Shown in pieces: positions 16,520-25,750 of a stretch of 64,000 bases of DNA. The DNA lies in the NCBI RefSeq assembly GCF_009758205.1, contig NZ_WRXN01000001.1, positions 62,001-126,000 on the forward strand, read 5' to 3'. The notes beneath the pieces are model-generated. The model had not been told where the DNA came from, made no database searches, and saw only the letters and a program-made list of their open reading frames with translations. Source of the stretch: Chitinophaga tropicalis (GTDB taxonomy: Bacteria > Bacteroidota > Bacteroidia > Chitinophagales > Chitinophagaceae). Each line of letters starts with the position of its first letter. Position 1 is the first letter of the stretch. The position numbers and the translations under genes are program-made.

Positions 16520-17254
16520 ATGCTAGCAATCTTTAAAAAGGAAATACACCAGTTTTTTAGCAGCATCACCGGCTATGTAGCCATCATCCTCTTTTTGCTG
16601 GCTAACGGCCTGTTGCTCTTCGTCTTCCCCTCCACCAGCCTGCTGGACTATGGCTATGCCAACCTCGACCCGTTATTTGAGCTGGCTCCCATGATCTATC
16701 TGTTGCTTATTCCCGCCATCACCATGCGCAGCCTGGCAGATGAATTCAAAAGCGGTACTATGGAACTGCTCAGCACCAAACCGCTGAGCTGGTGGCAGAT
16801 AGTAATGGGAAAGTTCACAGCCGGCATAACAGTGGTATTCATCTCCCTGATCCCTACCCTGGTATACTATATTGCCATCCGCCAGCTAAGCGCCGATCCC
16901 GGCAATCTTGACAATGGAGGCATAACAGGTTCCTATATAGGCCTTTTTCTGCTGGGAGCCGTATTTACCGCTATTGGCGTATGGTCTTCCTCTCTTACTG
17001 CCAACGCAGTAGTAGCATTTCTCACAGCTATTTTTACCTGTTATATATTTTATTATGGCTTTGACGCGTTAAGCAAGGTGCCCACTTTTACCGGCGGGGC
17101 CGACTATTACCTGCAGATGGCTGGTATCCGCTTCCATTACGCCTCCATTAGCAGGGGAGTGATAGACAGCCGGGATATCGTGTATTTTCTCAGCGTGATC
17201 GCATTAATGCTGTACCTGACAAGATTATCATTGCAGCGAAGAATCTGGGATTGA
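16520..17254 (+). CDS. gldF: Gliding motility ABC transporter permease GldF
   Basis: 244 residues with six predicted membrane segments; matches ABC-2 type permeases of the GldF group (MLAIFKKEIHQFFSSITGYV start, then SLADEFKSGTMELLSTKPLSWWQIV). GldA (ATPase), GldF and GldG form the ABC transporter tied to gliding in Flavobacterium. gldG follows after 18 bp. No gldA is in the window; in many Bacteroidota it is elsewhere. Confidence 0.92.
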   Translation: MLAIFKKEIHQFFSSITGYVAIILFLLANGLLLFVFPSTSLLDYGYANLDPLFELAPMIYLLLIPAITMRSLADEFKSGTMELLSTKPLSWWQIVMGKFTAGITVVFISLIPTLVYYIAIRQLSADPGNLDNGGITGSYIGLFLLGAVFTAIGVWSSSLTANAVVAFLTAIFTCYIFYYGFDALSKVPTFTGGADYYLQMAGIRFHYASISRGVIDSRDIVYFLSVIALMLYLTRLSLQRRIWD

Positions 17255-17272
17255 TCAAAAAATTAACTTTTC

Positions 17273-18976
17273 GTGGCTATTAACAGAAGGAAGAAATACC
17301 TGCAACGTGCTATTGTAGTGATAGCAGTCCTCATAGGCATCAATATAGTAGCGGCCAGGTTCCATACCCGCTGGGACCTTACTGCCGAAAAACGATATAC
17401 CCTGACACCCGCTACCAAAAAGCTGTTGCAGGGACTGGACAGCACCGTGACCATAGAAGTATTCCTGAAAGGCGATTATCCCGCCAACTTCCGTCAGCTG
17501 GCGCAATCTGCCCAGGAGTTACTGGAAGAGTTCAGGGAATACGGCGGCAATCATATACAGTTTATCTTCCAGAATCCCGGTGAAGGTCTGTCAGATACCT
17601 CCAGAATGCAATTTCAGCAGTCTCTCGTTGAAAAAGGTATCATGCCCTTCAACATGCAGGTGCAGGAAGATGCCAATCAGGGCTATTCCGAAAAACTGAT
17701 CTTCCCCGGCGCTTTACTGCATTATGGCAGTAAAACCATCGGCATCAATCTCCTGAAAAGCCAGGGCGGTATGAATCCTGACGCTGCCATGAACAGCTCT
17801 GAATCCCTGCTCGAATACCAGTTTGCCAACGCTATTTATCATTTACAGCAAAAGAGGCCGCCGCTGGTAGGTTATATGCTGGGCAACGGAGAACTGCTGG
17901 GAGCAGAAGTTTACGACGCCCTCACTACCATGCAGTCCAACTACCTGCTGGATACCATTACCCTCCAGTATGTATCACATATTCCAAAAGATTTTAACGC
18001 TATCATTTTTACAAAACCTGCCAGCAGGTTCACAGATGAGGATAAACTGAAAATAGATCAGTATGTAATGAACGGGGGTAAAGTTATCTGGTTCATTGAT
18101 CAGCTGAATGCCTCTATTGATAGTTTGCAGAAACAGGAGAACTTCGTGGCCTTTAACAGGGACCTTAACCTGGAAGACCTTCTCTTCCGTTACGGTGTTC
18201 GCATTAACCAGGACCTGGTGCAGGACATGCAGTGCGATTTTGTGCCACAGGTCGTAGACGCCACAGGACAGATGCAGCCGCTGGGGTTCCCTTACTTTCC
18301 TCTGCTCACACCTACTGCTGCACATTCTATTGTTAAAAACATGGACCTGGTACTGAGCCATTTTGCCAGCTCTATCGATACCATTAAAGGCGGTAGCATC
18401 AGCAAAACCCTGCTGCTCACTACTTCCGTCCATAGCAGAAGTGTAAAGGCACCGGTGGAAATAAGCTGGAACAACCTGCGTATAAAACCCAATCCGCGGG
18501 ATTTCAGAAAAGAATATATGCCCGTGGCTGTGTTGCTGGAAGGACAGTTCACCTCTCTTTTCCGCAATCGGTTGGATGCAGCTACACAGGAAGCTATTCA
18601 TAAAGGCACAGGCGTTCCATTCAAAAACAACAGTGACAGCATTAATAAAATGATAGTGGTGAGCGATGCAGATCTCATCACCAATGCTTTCTCACAAAAA
18701 AACGGTCCGCTTCAGATGGGCGTTAACCTGTTCAATCAGTCCATGGTATATGCCAACCGTGAGTTCCTGCTGAACTCTCTTGGTTACCTCACCAACAACA
18801 CAGGCATTATGGAGGCCAGGAACAAAGAACTGACCATGCGTTTGCTGGATGCAGAAAAGACAAGGAAGGACAAAAGCAAATGGCAGGCTATTTGTTTTAT
18901 AGTTCCCATCGGCCTCATCCTGGTCTTCGCCGCAATTTTCCAGTTTATCAGGCAAAGAAAATTTGAAGTAGGATAA
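17273..18976 (+). CDS. gldG: Gliding motility ABC transporter component GldG
   Basis: 567 residues. One N-terminal membrane segment (RAIVVIAVLIGINIVAARF), a large periplasmic GldG/ABC-2 auxiliary domain (WDLTAEKRYTLTPATKKLL start, later PPLVGYMLGNGE), and a C-terminal membrane segment (WQAICFIVPIGLILVFAAIF). Start taken as GTG 17273; no better ATG exists upstream. Co-transcribed with gldF. Confidence 0.92.
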   Translation: MAINRRKKYLQRAIVVIAVLIGINIVAARFHTRWDLTAEKRYTLTPATKKLLQGLDSTVTIEVFLKGDYPANFRQLAQSAQELLEEFREYGGNHIQFIFQNPGEGLSDTSRMQFQQSLVEKGIMPFNMQVQEDANQGYSEKLIFPGALLHYGSKTIGINLLKSQGGMNPDAAMNSSESLLEYQFANAIYHLQQKRPPLVGYMLGNGELLGAEVYDALTTMQSNYLLDTITLQYVSHIPKDFNAIIFTKPASRFTDEDKLKIDQYVMNGGKVIWFIDQLNASIDSLQKQENFVAFNRDLNLEDLLFRYGVRINQDLVQDMQCDFVPQVVDATGQMQPLGFPYFPLLTPTAAHSIVKNMDLVLSHFASSIDTIKGGSISKTLLLTTSVHSRSVKAPVEISWNNLRIKPNPRDFRKEYMPVAVLLEGQFTSLFRNRLDAATQEAIHKGTGVPFKNNSDSINKMIVVSDADLITNAFSQKNGPLQMGVNLFNQSMVYANREFLLNSLGYLTNNTGIMEARNKELTMRLLDAEKTRKDKSKWQAICFIVPIGLILVFAAIFQFIRQRKFEVG

Positions 18977-19007
18977 GTCTGCAGGTTGCAGATTATATTT
19001 TTAAAAG

Positions 19008-19035
19008 ATCGTTTTTGCCGTGAGCAAAAAACGAT
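19008..19035 (+). terminator. Hairpin downstream of gldG
   Basis: ATCGTTTTTGC / GCAAAAAACGAT stem of 11 bp with one bulged A and a 5-nt loop, 32 bp after the gldG stop. No strong T-run, so efficiency is uncertain. Its left arm contains a TTTTG that could be the -33 of the following promoter. Confidence 0.45.
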
Positions 19036-19047
19036 TGTCTATATTTG
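19014..19047 (+). promoter_or_regulatory. Candidate promoter of the murF-alr fusion gene
   Basis: TTTG (19014-19017), 22-nt spacer, TATATTTG (19040-19047). The -7 element is perfect; the spacing is slightly long. Predicted leader of about 145 nt before the GTG start at 19199. Confidence 0.5.
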
Positions 19048-19198
19048 CCCTGCAATAAAAAGTTTTAAAGCCATAACCTGACCCCTTATATTCATCAGAA
19101 AGAGTCAACTTTAAAATTGGAAAACACCCGGTATTATCCGGTCTTTAAGGGAAGCAGTGAAAAGCAGATGTGCTCTTTACGACAAAAATTAACCACAC

Positions 19199-21703
19199 GT
19201 GTACAACGCAGAAAGTATCAGCAAAACGCTGAAAGGTGAGCTATTGCAGCAGACAGGCAATCCGGGAATTGAACACATTTTGCTGGACAGCCGGAAACTC
19301 AGCTTTCCTGAAACCTCTCTCTTCATCCCATTGGTGAGCAGCAGACGTAATGCGCATCAGTATATGGATGAGCTCTACGAAAAAGGGGTAAGTAATTTCA
19401 TAGTGAGTGAAGCGCCCGCACAAGGCAAATTTCCGAAAGCAAACATCATCCTGGTAAAAGATACCATGGCTGCCCTGCATACACTGGTAGCCTCTCACAG
19501 ATTACAGTTTCACATTCCTGTAATAGGCATTACCGGTAGTAATGGTAAAACCATTGTAAAAGAATGGCTCTACCAGCTGCTGGAAAAAGATTACAACATT
19601 GTAAGAAGCCCTAAGAGCTACAACTCGCAGATAGGTGTTCCCTTATCAGTCTGGCAGATGAAAGCGGAACATAATATCGCCATCTTCGAAGCCGGCATCT
19701 CCCAGCCCGGAGAAATGGAACATCTTGAAAAGATCATCCGTCCTACTATAGGCATCTTCACCAATATAGGCGAAGCCCATAATGAAGGCTTCCTGAACAT
19801 CCGCCAGAAGATTAATGAAAAACTGGTGCTGTTCAGCAAGAGTGAGCTGCTGATCTATTGTAAAGATTATCCTGTACTCAATGAATGCGTGCTCAACTTC
19901 CATAATGTTGTTGGCAGAAAAGAAGGCCAGGACGGCGGATTACAGCTGTTCACCTGGTCCCGCAAAACAGAGGCTGACCTCAGGATCATCAGTGTAGACA
20001 AGAACGACAACCATACACGCATAGATGCACTCTATAAAAATGAACCGATACACATCAGTATTCCCTTTGTGGATGAAGGTTCTGTAGAGAATGCCATTCA
20101 TTGCTGGGCCCTCATGATGCATCTGGGCATTGACCAGTCCGTGATCAGGCAACGTATGGACCTGCTCGGCAATATAGCCATGCGGCTGGAGCTCAAACAG
20201 GGCATCAACAACTGCTCCGTGATCAATGACAGCTATAACTCAGATCTTGGCTCATTGAAAATAGCACTGGAATTCCTGCAGCAACAACAACAACATCCCA
20301 GCCGCACCATCATTCTCAGTGATATCCTGCAGAGCGGTAAAAGTGATGCCTCCCTATATGAAGAAGTAGCCAGCTTGCTGCAACAGAAAGGGATCAACAA
20401 AGTGATAGGGATAGGAAAGAACATATTCCGGGAGAAAAAAAGCTTTCAACAGATCATCTCTCTTAAAAGCAGTTTCTTCCAGACAACAGAAGAATTTATC
20501 CAGCAATTCAACCCCCAGGATTTTCAGCATGAGACCATCCTGTTGAAAGGCGCCCGCATCTTCGAATTTGAACGCATAGGCAAGCTGCTGGAACAAAAAG
20601 TACATCAGACAATTTTAGAAATTAACCTGAGTGCTGTTTCACACAACGTAAAGCAATACCAGGCGCTGTTAAAGCCCGGCACCAAGTTAATGGCGATGGT
20701 AAAAGCCTTCTCTTACGGAAGCGGAAGTTTTGAGATTGCAAACCTGCTGCAGTTTCATGGCGTAGATTACCTCGCCGTTGCATATGCTGATGAGGGAGTT
20801 GAATTGAGAAGGACCGGAATTACCATGCCCATCATGGTCATGAACCCTGAACCCAGTTCGTTTGACGCTATCCTTCAATGGAACCTTGAGCCCGAGATCT
20901 ATTCCCTTCATCTTCTGCAGCAATTTGAGGAAGAAGTACAGATAGCCGGCAAAACCGGTTTCCCCGTACATATCAAGCTGGATACCGGCATGCACAGGCT
21001 GGGCTTTGAAAAGAAAGATATTCCGGAGCTGGCCCGTTTACTGAGTGAGAATCCATACCTGAAGGTACGCTCTATATTCAGTCACCTGGCGGCCAGCGAA
21101 GATCCCTCAAAAGACGAGCTGACCAGGCAACAGGGCAAACACTTCTTTGAAATGAGCCACGAACTGCAAAAAGCGTTAGGATATTTTGTGATCAGGCATA
21201 TAGCCAACAGCGCCGCCATTCAGCGCCATCCTGACCTCCAGCTGGACATGGTAAGACTGGGAATAGGCATGTATGGAGTAGACAGCGGCACCGAAATGCA
21301 GGAACAGCTGCGCCCGGTAAGTACCCTAAAAACCACCGTATCCCAGGTAAAACACCTTACAGCTGGAGATACTGTCGGGTATGGGGCAAAATGGATAGCC
21401 AAAGGGCCGGCAGTAACAGCCACGGTACGCATAGGATATGCTGATGGTTATCCCAGAAGATTGAGCAATGGTGTGGGAAAAATGCTGGTAAGAGGCCAGC
21501 TGGCCCCTGTAGCAGGAGTTATAGCCATGGATATGGTAATGCTGGACGTAACCCTTATTCCTGAGGTGACAGAAGGAGATGAAGTGATCGTATTCGGAGA
21601 ACATTTGCCGGTACAACAGCTGGCAGCCTGGGCAGAGACAATTCCTTACGAAATATTAACAGGAATTTCGCAGCGGGTGAAACGGGTATATTTCGAGGAG
21701 TGA
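19199..21703 (+). CDS. Bifunctional MurF-like ligase / alanine racemase
   Basis: 834-residue fusion typical of Bacteroidota. Residues about 1-455 form a MurF domain with P-loop GITGSNGKT (Lys117) and FEAGISQPGEME; residues about 460-834 form an alanine racemase with PLP Lys502 in MAMVKAFSYGSG, the catalytic Tyr728 in GYGAKW, and the RIGYADGYPR motif. Supplies D-Ala for the MurF product. Since a separate murF exists at 12.4 kb, the ligase half may be redundant or structural; its P-loop is intact. Start GTG 19199. lspA follows after 53 bp. Confidence 0.93.
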   Translation: MYNAESISKTLKGELLQQTGNPGIEHILLDSRKLSFPETSLFIPLVSSRRNAHQYMDELYEKGVSNFIVSEAPAQGKFPKANIILVKDTMAALHTLVASHRLQFHIPVIGITGSNGKTIVKEWLYQLLEKDYNIVRSPKSYNSQIGVPLSVWQMKAEHNIAIFEAGISQPGEMEHLEKIIRPTIGIFTNIGEAHNEGFLNIRQKINEKLVLFSKSELLIYCKDYPVLNECVLNFHNVVGRKEGQDGGLQLFTWSRKTEADLRIISVDKNDNHTRIDALYKNEPIHISIPFVDEGSVENAIHCWALMMHLGIDQSVIRQRMDLLGNIAMRLELKQGINNCSVINDSYNSDLGSLKIALEFLQQQQQHPSRTIILSDILQSGKSDASLYEEVASLLQQKGINKVIGIGKNIFREKKSFQQIISLKSSFFQTTEEFIQQFNPQDFQHETILLKGARIFEFERIGKLLEQKVHQTILEINLSAVSHNVKQYQALLKPGTKLMAMVKAFSYGSGSFEIANLLQFHGVDYLAVAYADEGVELRRTGITMPIMVMNPEPSSFDAILQWNLEPEIYSLHLLQQFEEEVQIAGKTGFPVHIKLDTGMHRLGFEKKDIPELARLLSENPYLKVRSIFSHLAASEDPSKDELTRQQGKHFFEMSHELQKALGYFVIRHIANSAAIQRHPDLQLDMVRLGIGMYGVDSGTEMQEQLRPVSTLKTTVSQVKHLTAGDTVGYGAKWIAKGPAVTATVRIGYADGYPRRLSNGVGKMLVRGQLAPVAGVIAMDMVMLDVTLIPEVTEGDEVIVFGEHLPVQQLAAWAETIPYEILTGISQRVKRVYFEE

Positions 21704-21756
21704 CGGGAAATTCCGATTTTGCACATTATTATTATTTTTGATAAAATTTTACACCT

Positions 21757-22410
21757 TTGAAGTATCGTCACGTAATTTGGATTGTAGTAGCAGTGCTTGT
21801 AATAGATCAGGCATTGAAGTTCTGGATCAAGACCCACATGAACTTTAATCAGGAGTACATTATATTCCCCAACTGGTTCCGCATCCACTTCACAGAAAAC
21901 CCTGGTATGGCCTATGGCCTGGAACTGGGCGGTGAATGGGGCAAAGTATTGCTGACACTCTTCCGCCTGGCAGCCGTGGTAATAGGCTTCAGGTACATGA
22001 GGACACTTGTAAAACAGCAACACCATACCGGTCTGCTCATTTGCGGTGCACTGATCCTGGCAGGTGCCGCAGGCAACCTGATAGACAGCATGTTCTACGG
22101 ACTGATATTCTCCGAGACCAATTTCTATGATGTAGCTACCTTCCTGCCCAAAGGCGGCGGATATGCAGGTTTCCTTCACGGTAAAGTAGTGGATATGCTG
22201 TATTTCCCTGTGTACAGAGGCTACCTGCCTCAATGGATCCCTTTTAAAGGTGGTGACTACTTCGTTTTCTTCAATCCCATCTTTAACATAGCCGATGCCG
22301 CCATCTCCGTTGGCGTAATCACTATTCTGGTATTCCAGAAACGCTTTTTCGCCAAACACCATGAAAAAGCTGCTGCTGAAAAGGCGCAGGAAGTACCAGT
22401 GGCCAAATAA
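21757..22410 (+). CDS. lspA: Lipoprotein signal peptidase
   Basis: Inner-membrane aspartyl peptidase cleaving prolipoproteins before the lipidated Cys. 217 residues, longer than the usual 160-170 because of an insertion typical of Bacteroidota LspA. Four membrane segments; catalytic Asp in GNLIDS and in NIADAAISVG. Start taken as TTG 21757 giving MKYRHVIWIVVAVLVIDQALKFWIK; the next ATG would remove the first membrane helix. Confidence 0.93.
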   Translation: MKYRHVIWIVVAVLVIDQALKFWIKTHMNFNQEYIIFPNWFRIHFTENPGMAYGLELGGEWGKVLLTLFRLAAVVIGFRYMRTLVKQQHHTGLLICGALILAGAAGNLIDSMFYGLIFSETNFYDVATFLPKGGGYAGFLHGKVVDMLYFPVYRGYLPQWIPFKGGDYFVFFNPIFNIADAAISVGVITILVFQKRFFAKHHEKAAAEKAQEVPVAK

Positions 22411-22438
22411 TAAATAAACAGATATAAGATATTCCCGG

Positions 22439-22468
22439 AAAGGTCCTGCCAAATGGCAGGACCTTTTT
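22439..22468 (+). terminator. Intrinsic terminator after lspA
   Basis: 13-bp perfect stem AAAGGTCCTGCCA / TGGCAGGACCTTT followed by further T residues. Confidence 0.85.
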
Positions 22469-22514
22469 GTTTATCCCACCATCCCTGCCAGCCCCGACAT
22501 TTTTTTAACTTTTC

Positions 22515-22545
22515 TTTGAAGTGTTAAATTCCCGTATTACATTTG
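22515..22545 (+). promoter_or_regulatory. Promoter of the TonB-dependent receptor
   Basis: TTTG (22515-22518), 19-nt spacer, TACATTTG (22538-22545): a textbook Bacteroidota promoter. Leader of about 170 nt. The octamer ATAGACTA follows the -7 box by 12 nt (22558-22565), as it does at the TauE gene. Confidence 0.7.
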
Positions 22546-22719
22546 TCCACTAATCAGATAGACTAATAGAAGTATTTATAGAGCAAACTATTAATAATCA
22601 GCAATTTAATTACTTATGCAGACTTCTCTACGATGTTGTACACCTGTAATTCGGTAAAGGAGTTCCTCCTGTATTCACATATTTAGAAAAATATTATCAA
22701 TTCAATATTAACAACAGTT

Positions 22720-25584
22720 ATGTACACAACCAGACTACAACTGGCCTGGCTATGGCTGCTGATCCTGCTCTTCCCCGCAATAGCACAGGCACAGCTGAAT
22801 GGTTCTTATATTATTGCCGGGAAGATCTCCGGCGACAAAAACGAGGCACTGGCAGGCGCAACCGTACAGATCAAAGGCACTTCCTTTGGAGCACTGACAG
22901 ATAGCTCCGGTCGCTTCGAGATCACCACCAACGCCAAATTCCCATTCAAGCTGCAAATAAGATTGCTGGGCTATCAGCCACAGGAATTTGAAGTAAAGAA
23001 CAGCAACAGCCGCTTACAGATACAATTACTCACCCAGTCGCTTCTTGTAAATGAAGTGGTGGTATCCGCCTCCAGGCAACAGGAAAAGCTGATGCGCTCT
23101 CCCGTAGCTATTGAGAAACTGGACATCAAAGCCCTGAAAGAGACCCCCGCAGCTTCTTTCTATGATGCCATCGGCAACCTGAAAGGCGTACAGATGACCA
23201 CCGCAGGCCTTACATTCAAAGTATTCAACACCCGCGGATTTAACGTTCCCAACAACTTCCGCTTCATGCAGCTGGTAGACGGTGTAGACAACCAGGCAGC
23301 CACTCTGGGCGTTCCCCTGGGTAATGCCATCGGCCCTACAGAGCTGGATATACAGAGCGTAGAAGTAACTCCCGGCGCCTCTTCCGCCCTTTACGGCATG
23401 AACGCACTGAACGGAATGTCTAACCTCATTACTAAAAGCCCCTTCCGGTACCAGGGCATCAGCGTATATCAAAAACTGGCCTTCAACCATTTTGACGGCA
23501 GCGGCCCAAAGCCTATTACCGAAACTGCCGTACGCTATGCTCAGGCCTTTAATGATAAACTGGCGCTGAAAGTGAACTTCTCCTATATGCAGGGAACTGA
23601 CTGGTACGCCGACAGCCATAACGACTTCAACCCGGGCTCTAAAGCCAACCCCAGCTTCCCACAATTACAGGGAGCTGATAACGTGGCCAACGATGCATGG
23701 AATAAATATGCTGATCAGAGTACATTCCCCATCACAGACAAGAATGGCAAAGCTTACAACGTATCCCGTACAGGCTATTGGGAGAAAGATCTGGTGGGCG
23801 ACTATACCGTGAGAAACCTGAAATTTGACGGAGCCCTGCACTATCGCTTCAAACCTAACCTGGAAGCATCCTATACCTACCGCGTAGGACAGATGGACGG
23901 CTTCTTCCAGCGTGGTAACCGCATAGGCCTGAAGAATGTACTGGTGCAGAATCATAAAGTAGAACTGGTGGGTCAGGACTTTACCCTGCGTTCCTATGTA
24001 TCGCTGGAAAACACAGGTAATTCCTACAATATGAACCCGCTGGCAGACAACCTGGAGAAATCTTTCAAGTCTGACAAAGTATGGCAGGCAGATTATACCA
24101 ATGCATTGAACGCAGCACTGAATGCAGAAGGCACCAACATAGCCGAAGCCCACAGGGCCGCCCGCGCCGCTGCCGATGCAGGCAGATGGACTCCCGGCAC
24201 TCAGGCATTTGACAGGCAGGTAGCCAAAATCAAAAGCATCAACGACTGGGATATATACCCTACTTCTAAAGACAGTACCAATAAAAGCGGCGGTGCGGCC
24301 CTCATCCAGATGAGCCATTTCTATCACGTTGAAGGTACCTGGAACCTGCGCCGGTATATCCACTTCCTGGACGTACTGGTAGGAGCAGATTACCGCACTT
24401 ACGAGATCATACCCGACGGTAACAACTTTGTTGATTTCACCAAACCACTGGATAAACGTAGTACTCCCGGCGGTAAGAATATCTGGTACGGCAAGGTTGG
24501 TGGCTTTGTACAGGCCAGCAAAACCCTGCTGCACGACCAGCTGAAACTGACTGCCTCTCTCCGTTATGACAAAAGCCAGGAGTTTGACGGTAAATTCAAT
24601 CCCCGTGTAGCTGCAGTATACACTACGCCAAATCAGCGTCACAACTTCCGTGCTTCCTGGCAAAACGGCTTCCGCTTCCCTTCACTGTTTGAAGCGTACT
24701 CCTTCGTAAACAACGGTAACGTAAGACGTGTAGGCGGCCTTGCATTCATCGAAGATGGCCTGGGATATTTCAAGAACTCCTTCCTCACCTCCAGCGCTAC
24801 AGCCTTTACTACTGCAGTAAACAAGGCTGTGAATGCCAACTCCGGCCTTACCCGCCAGCAGGCAGAAGTACAGCAGGCAGGCGTGCTGAAAGTAGCTAAC
24901 CTGGACCCTATCGTTCCTGAACAGATCCAGGCATTCGAAGTAGGTTACAAAAGCGTATTGTTCGACAATAGAGTGTTCATTGATATAGACGGTTACTACA
25001 ATACCTATAAACATTTTATAGGACAGGTAGAAGCGGCAGTACCTAAAACCGGTAATGTGAACGATCTCACACAGGAAGTACTGGACCAGATGTATGACAA
25101 ACAATACCAGAACCGCTACAGGGTATGGACCAACAGTAAATCCACTGTACAGAACTATGGCTTTGCCCTGGGCGTTACCTACAACTTCCTGAAGACCTTC
25201 ACCGTTAGCGGTAACGTGAACTATAATACCCTGGCGCAGGACAAAACAAAAGATGATGCCCTGATCCCGGGTTTCAACACCCCCAAATGGTTTACCAACG
25301 TCAGCTTCGGCAACAGGCAGGTACTGCCTAACCTGGGCTTCAATGTGGTATGGCATTGGCAGGATAACTTCTACTGGCAGAACCTTTTCGGGAACGGAGA
25401 CGTACCAGCTTACAGCACTGTAGATGCACAGGTTACCTACGGACTGCCTAAACTGCACACTTCTGTAAAAGTAGGTGGCTCTAATATCTTCAACTCTTCT
25501 TATTTCCAATATGTAGGTGGCCCTACTATTAAAGGATTGTATTATGTAGCAATTACATATGATCTGCCCTTTAAGAAGAAATAA
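22720..25584 (+). CDS. TonB-dependent receptor with carboxypeptidase-like N-terminal domain
   Basis: Outer-membrane active importer, 954 residues. Signal peptide (ending AIAQA), a CarboxypepD-regulatory-like beta-sandwich (about residues 28-110, GKISGDKNEALAGATVQIKG), plug domain (VVVSASRQQEKLMRSPVAIEKLD; VTPGASSALYGMNALNGM) and a long beta-barrel ending in LPFKKK, preceded by the usual aromatic strand. No SusD partner follows, so it is not a classical SusCD pair. Next gene is a TauE/SafE permease with a similar promoter, hinting at a sulfur compound as cargo, which is inference. Confidence 0.93.
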   Translation: MYTTRLQLAWLWLLILLFPAIAQAQLNGSYIIAGKISGDKNEALAGATVQIKGTSFGALTDSSGRFEITTNAKFPFKLQIRLLGYQPQEFEVKNSNSRLQIQLLTQSLLVNEVVVSASRQQEKLMRSPVAIEKLDIKALKETPAASFYDAIGNLKGVQMTTAGLTFKVFNTRGFNVPNNFRFMQLVDGVDNQAATLGVPLGNAIGPTELDIQSVEVTPGASSALYGMNALNGMSNLITKSPFRYQGISVYQKLAFNHFDGSGPKPITETAVRYAQAFNDKLALKVNFSYMQGTDWYADSHNDFNPGSKANPSFPQLQGADNVANDAWNKYADQSTFPITDKNGKAYNVSRTGYWEKDLVGDYTVRNLKFDGALHYRFKPNLEASYTYRVGQMDGFFQRGNRIGLKNVLVQNHKVELVGQDFTLRSYVSLENTGNSYNMNPLADNLEKSFKSDKVWQADYTNALNAALNAEGTNIAEAHRAARAAADAGRWTPGTQAFDRQVAKIKSINDWDIYPTSKDSTNKSGGAALIQMSHFYHVEGTWNLRRYIHFLDVLVGADYRTYEIIPDGNNFVDFTKPLDKRSTPGGKNIWYGKVGGFVQASKTLLHDQLKLTASLRYDKSQEFDGKFNPRVAAVYTTPNQRHNFRASWQNGFRFPSLFEAYSFVNNGNVRRVGGLAFIEDGLGYFKNSFLTSSATAFTTAVNKAVNANSGLTRQQAEVQQAGVLKVANLDPIVPEQIQAFEVGYKSVLFDNRVFIDIDGYYNTYKHFIGQVEAAVPKTGNVNDLTQEVLDQMYDKQYQNRYRVWTNSKSTVQNYGFALGVTYNFLKTFTVSGNVNYNTLAQDKTKDDALIPGFNTPKWFTNVSFGNRQVLPNLGFNVVWHWQDNFYWQNLFGNGDVPAYSTVDAQVTYGLPKLHTSVKVGGSNIFNSSYFQYVGGPTIKGLYYVAITYDLPFKKK

Positions 25585-25606
25585 TACCAGGTTATCAACC
25601 ATACAA

Positions 25607-25648
25607 AACCCGCCGATACAGCGTTCTGCAGCGGCGGGTTACTTTTTT
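25607..25648 (+). terminator. Terminator after the TonB-dependent receptor
   Basis: 9-bp stem AACCCGCCG / CGGCGGGTT with a long loop, followed by ACTTTTTT. Confidence 0.75.
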
Positions 25649-25681
25649 CTGTTAATTCCTGTCACTTTTTAACCTTTCCCA

Positions 25682-25733
25682 TTTGGATATACCGGTAATT
25701 CAGCCTACCTTAGTCTATTATATCTATAGACTA
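25682..25733 (+). promoter_or_regulatory. Promoter and dyad upstream of the second TauE/SafE gene
   Basis: TTTG (25682-25685), 20-nt spacer, TACCTTAG (25706-25713; one mismatch to TAnnTTTG). Overlapping the -7 box is the inverted repeat TAGTCTAT-N7-ATAGACTA (25711-25718 / 25726-25733). The right half-site begins 12 nt after the -7 box, exactly as at the TonB receptor. A repressor operator is the simplest reading. Confidence 0.55.
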
Positions 25734-25750
25734 TATAAATAGGGTAATAC

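Noticed and set aside
20278..20297. CAA microsatellite inside the murF-alr fusion
   Set aside because: It encodes a short Gln run in a linker-like loop and is too short for phase variation to be likely.
23665..25602. Two long minus-strand frames (306 and 332 codons) opposite the TonB-dependent receptor
   Set aside because: They mirror a well-supported receptor gene, show odd Cys/Val/Ile-rich composition, and have no start context.
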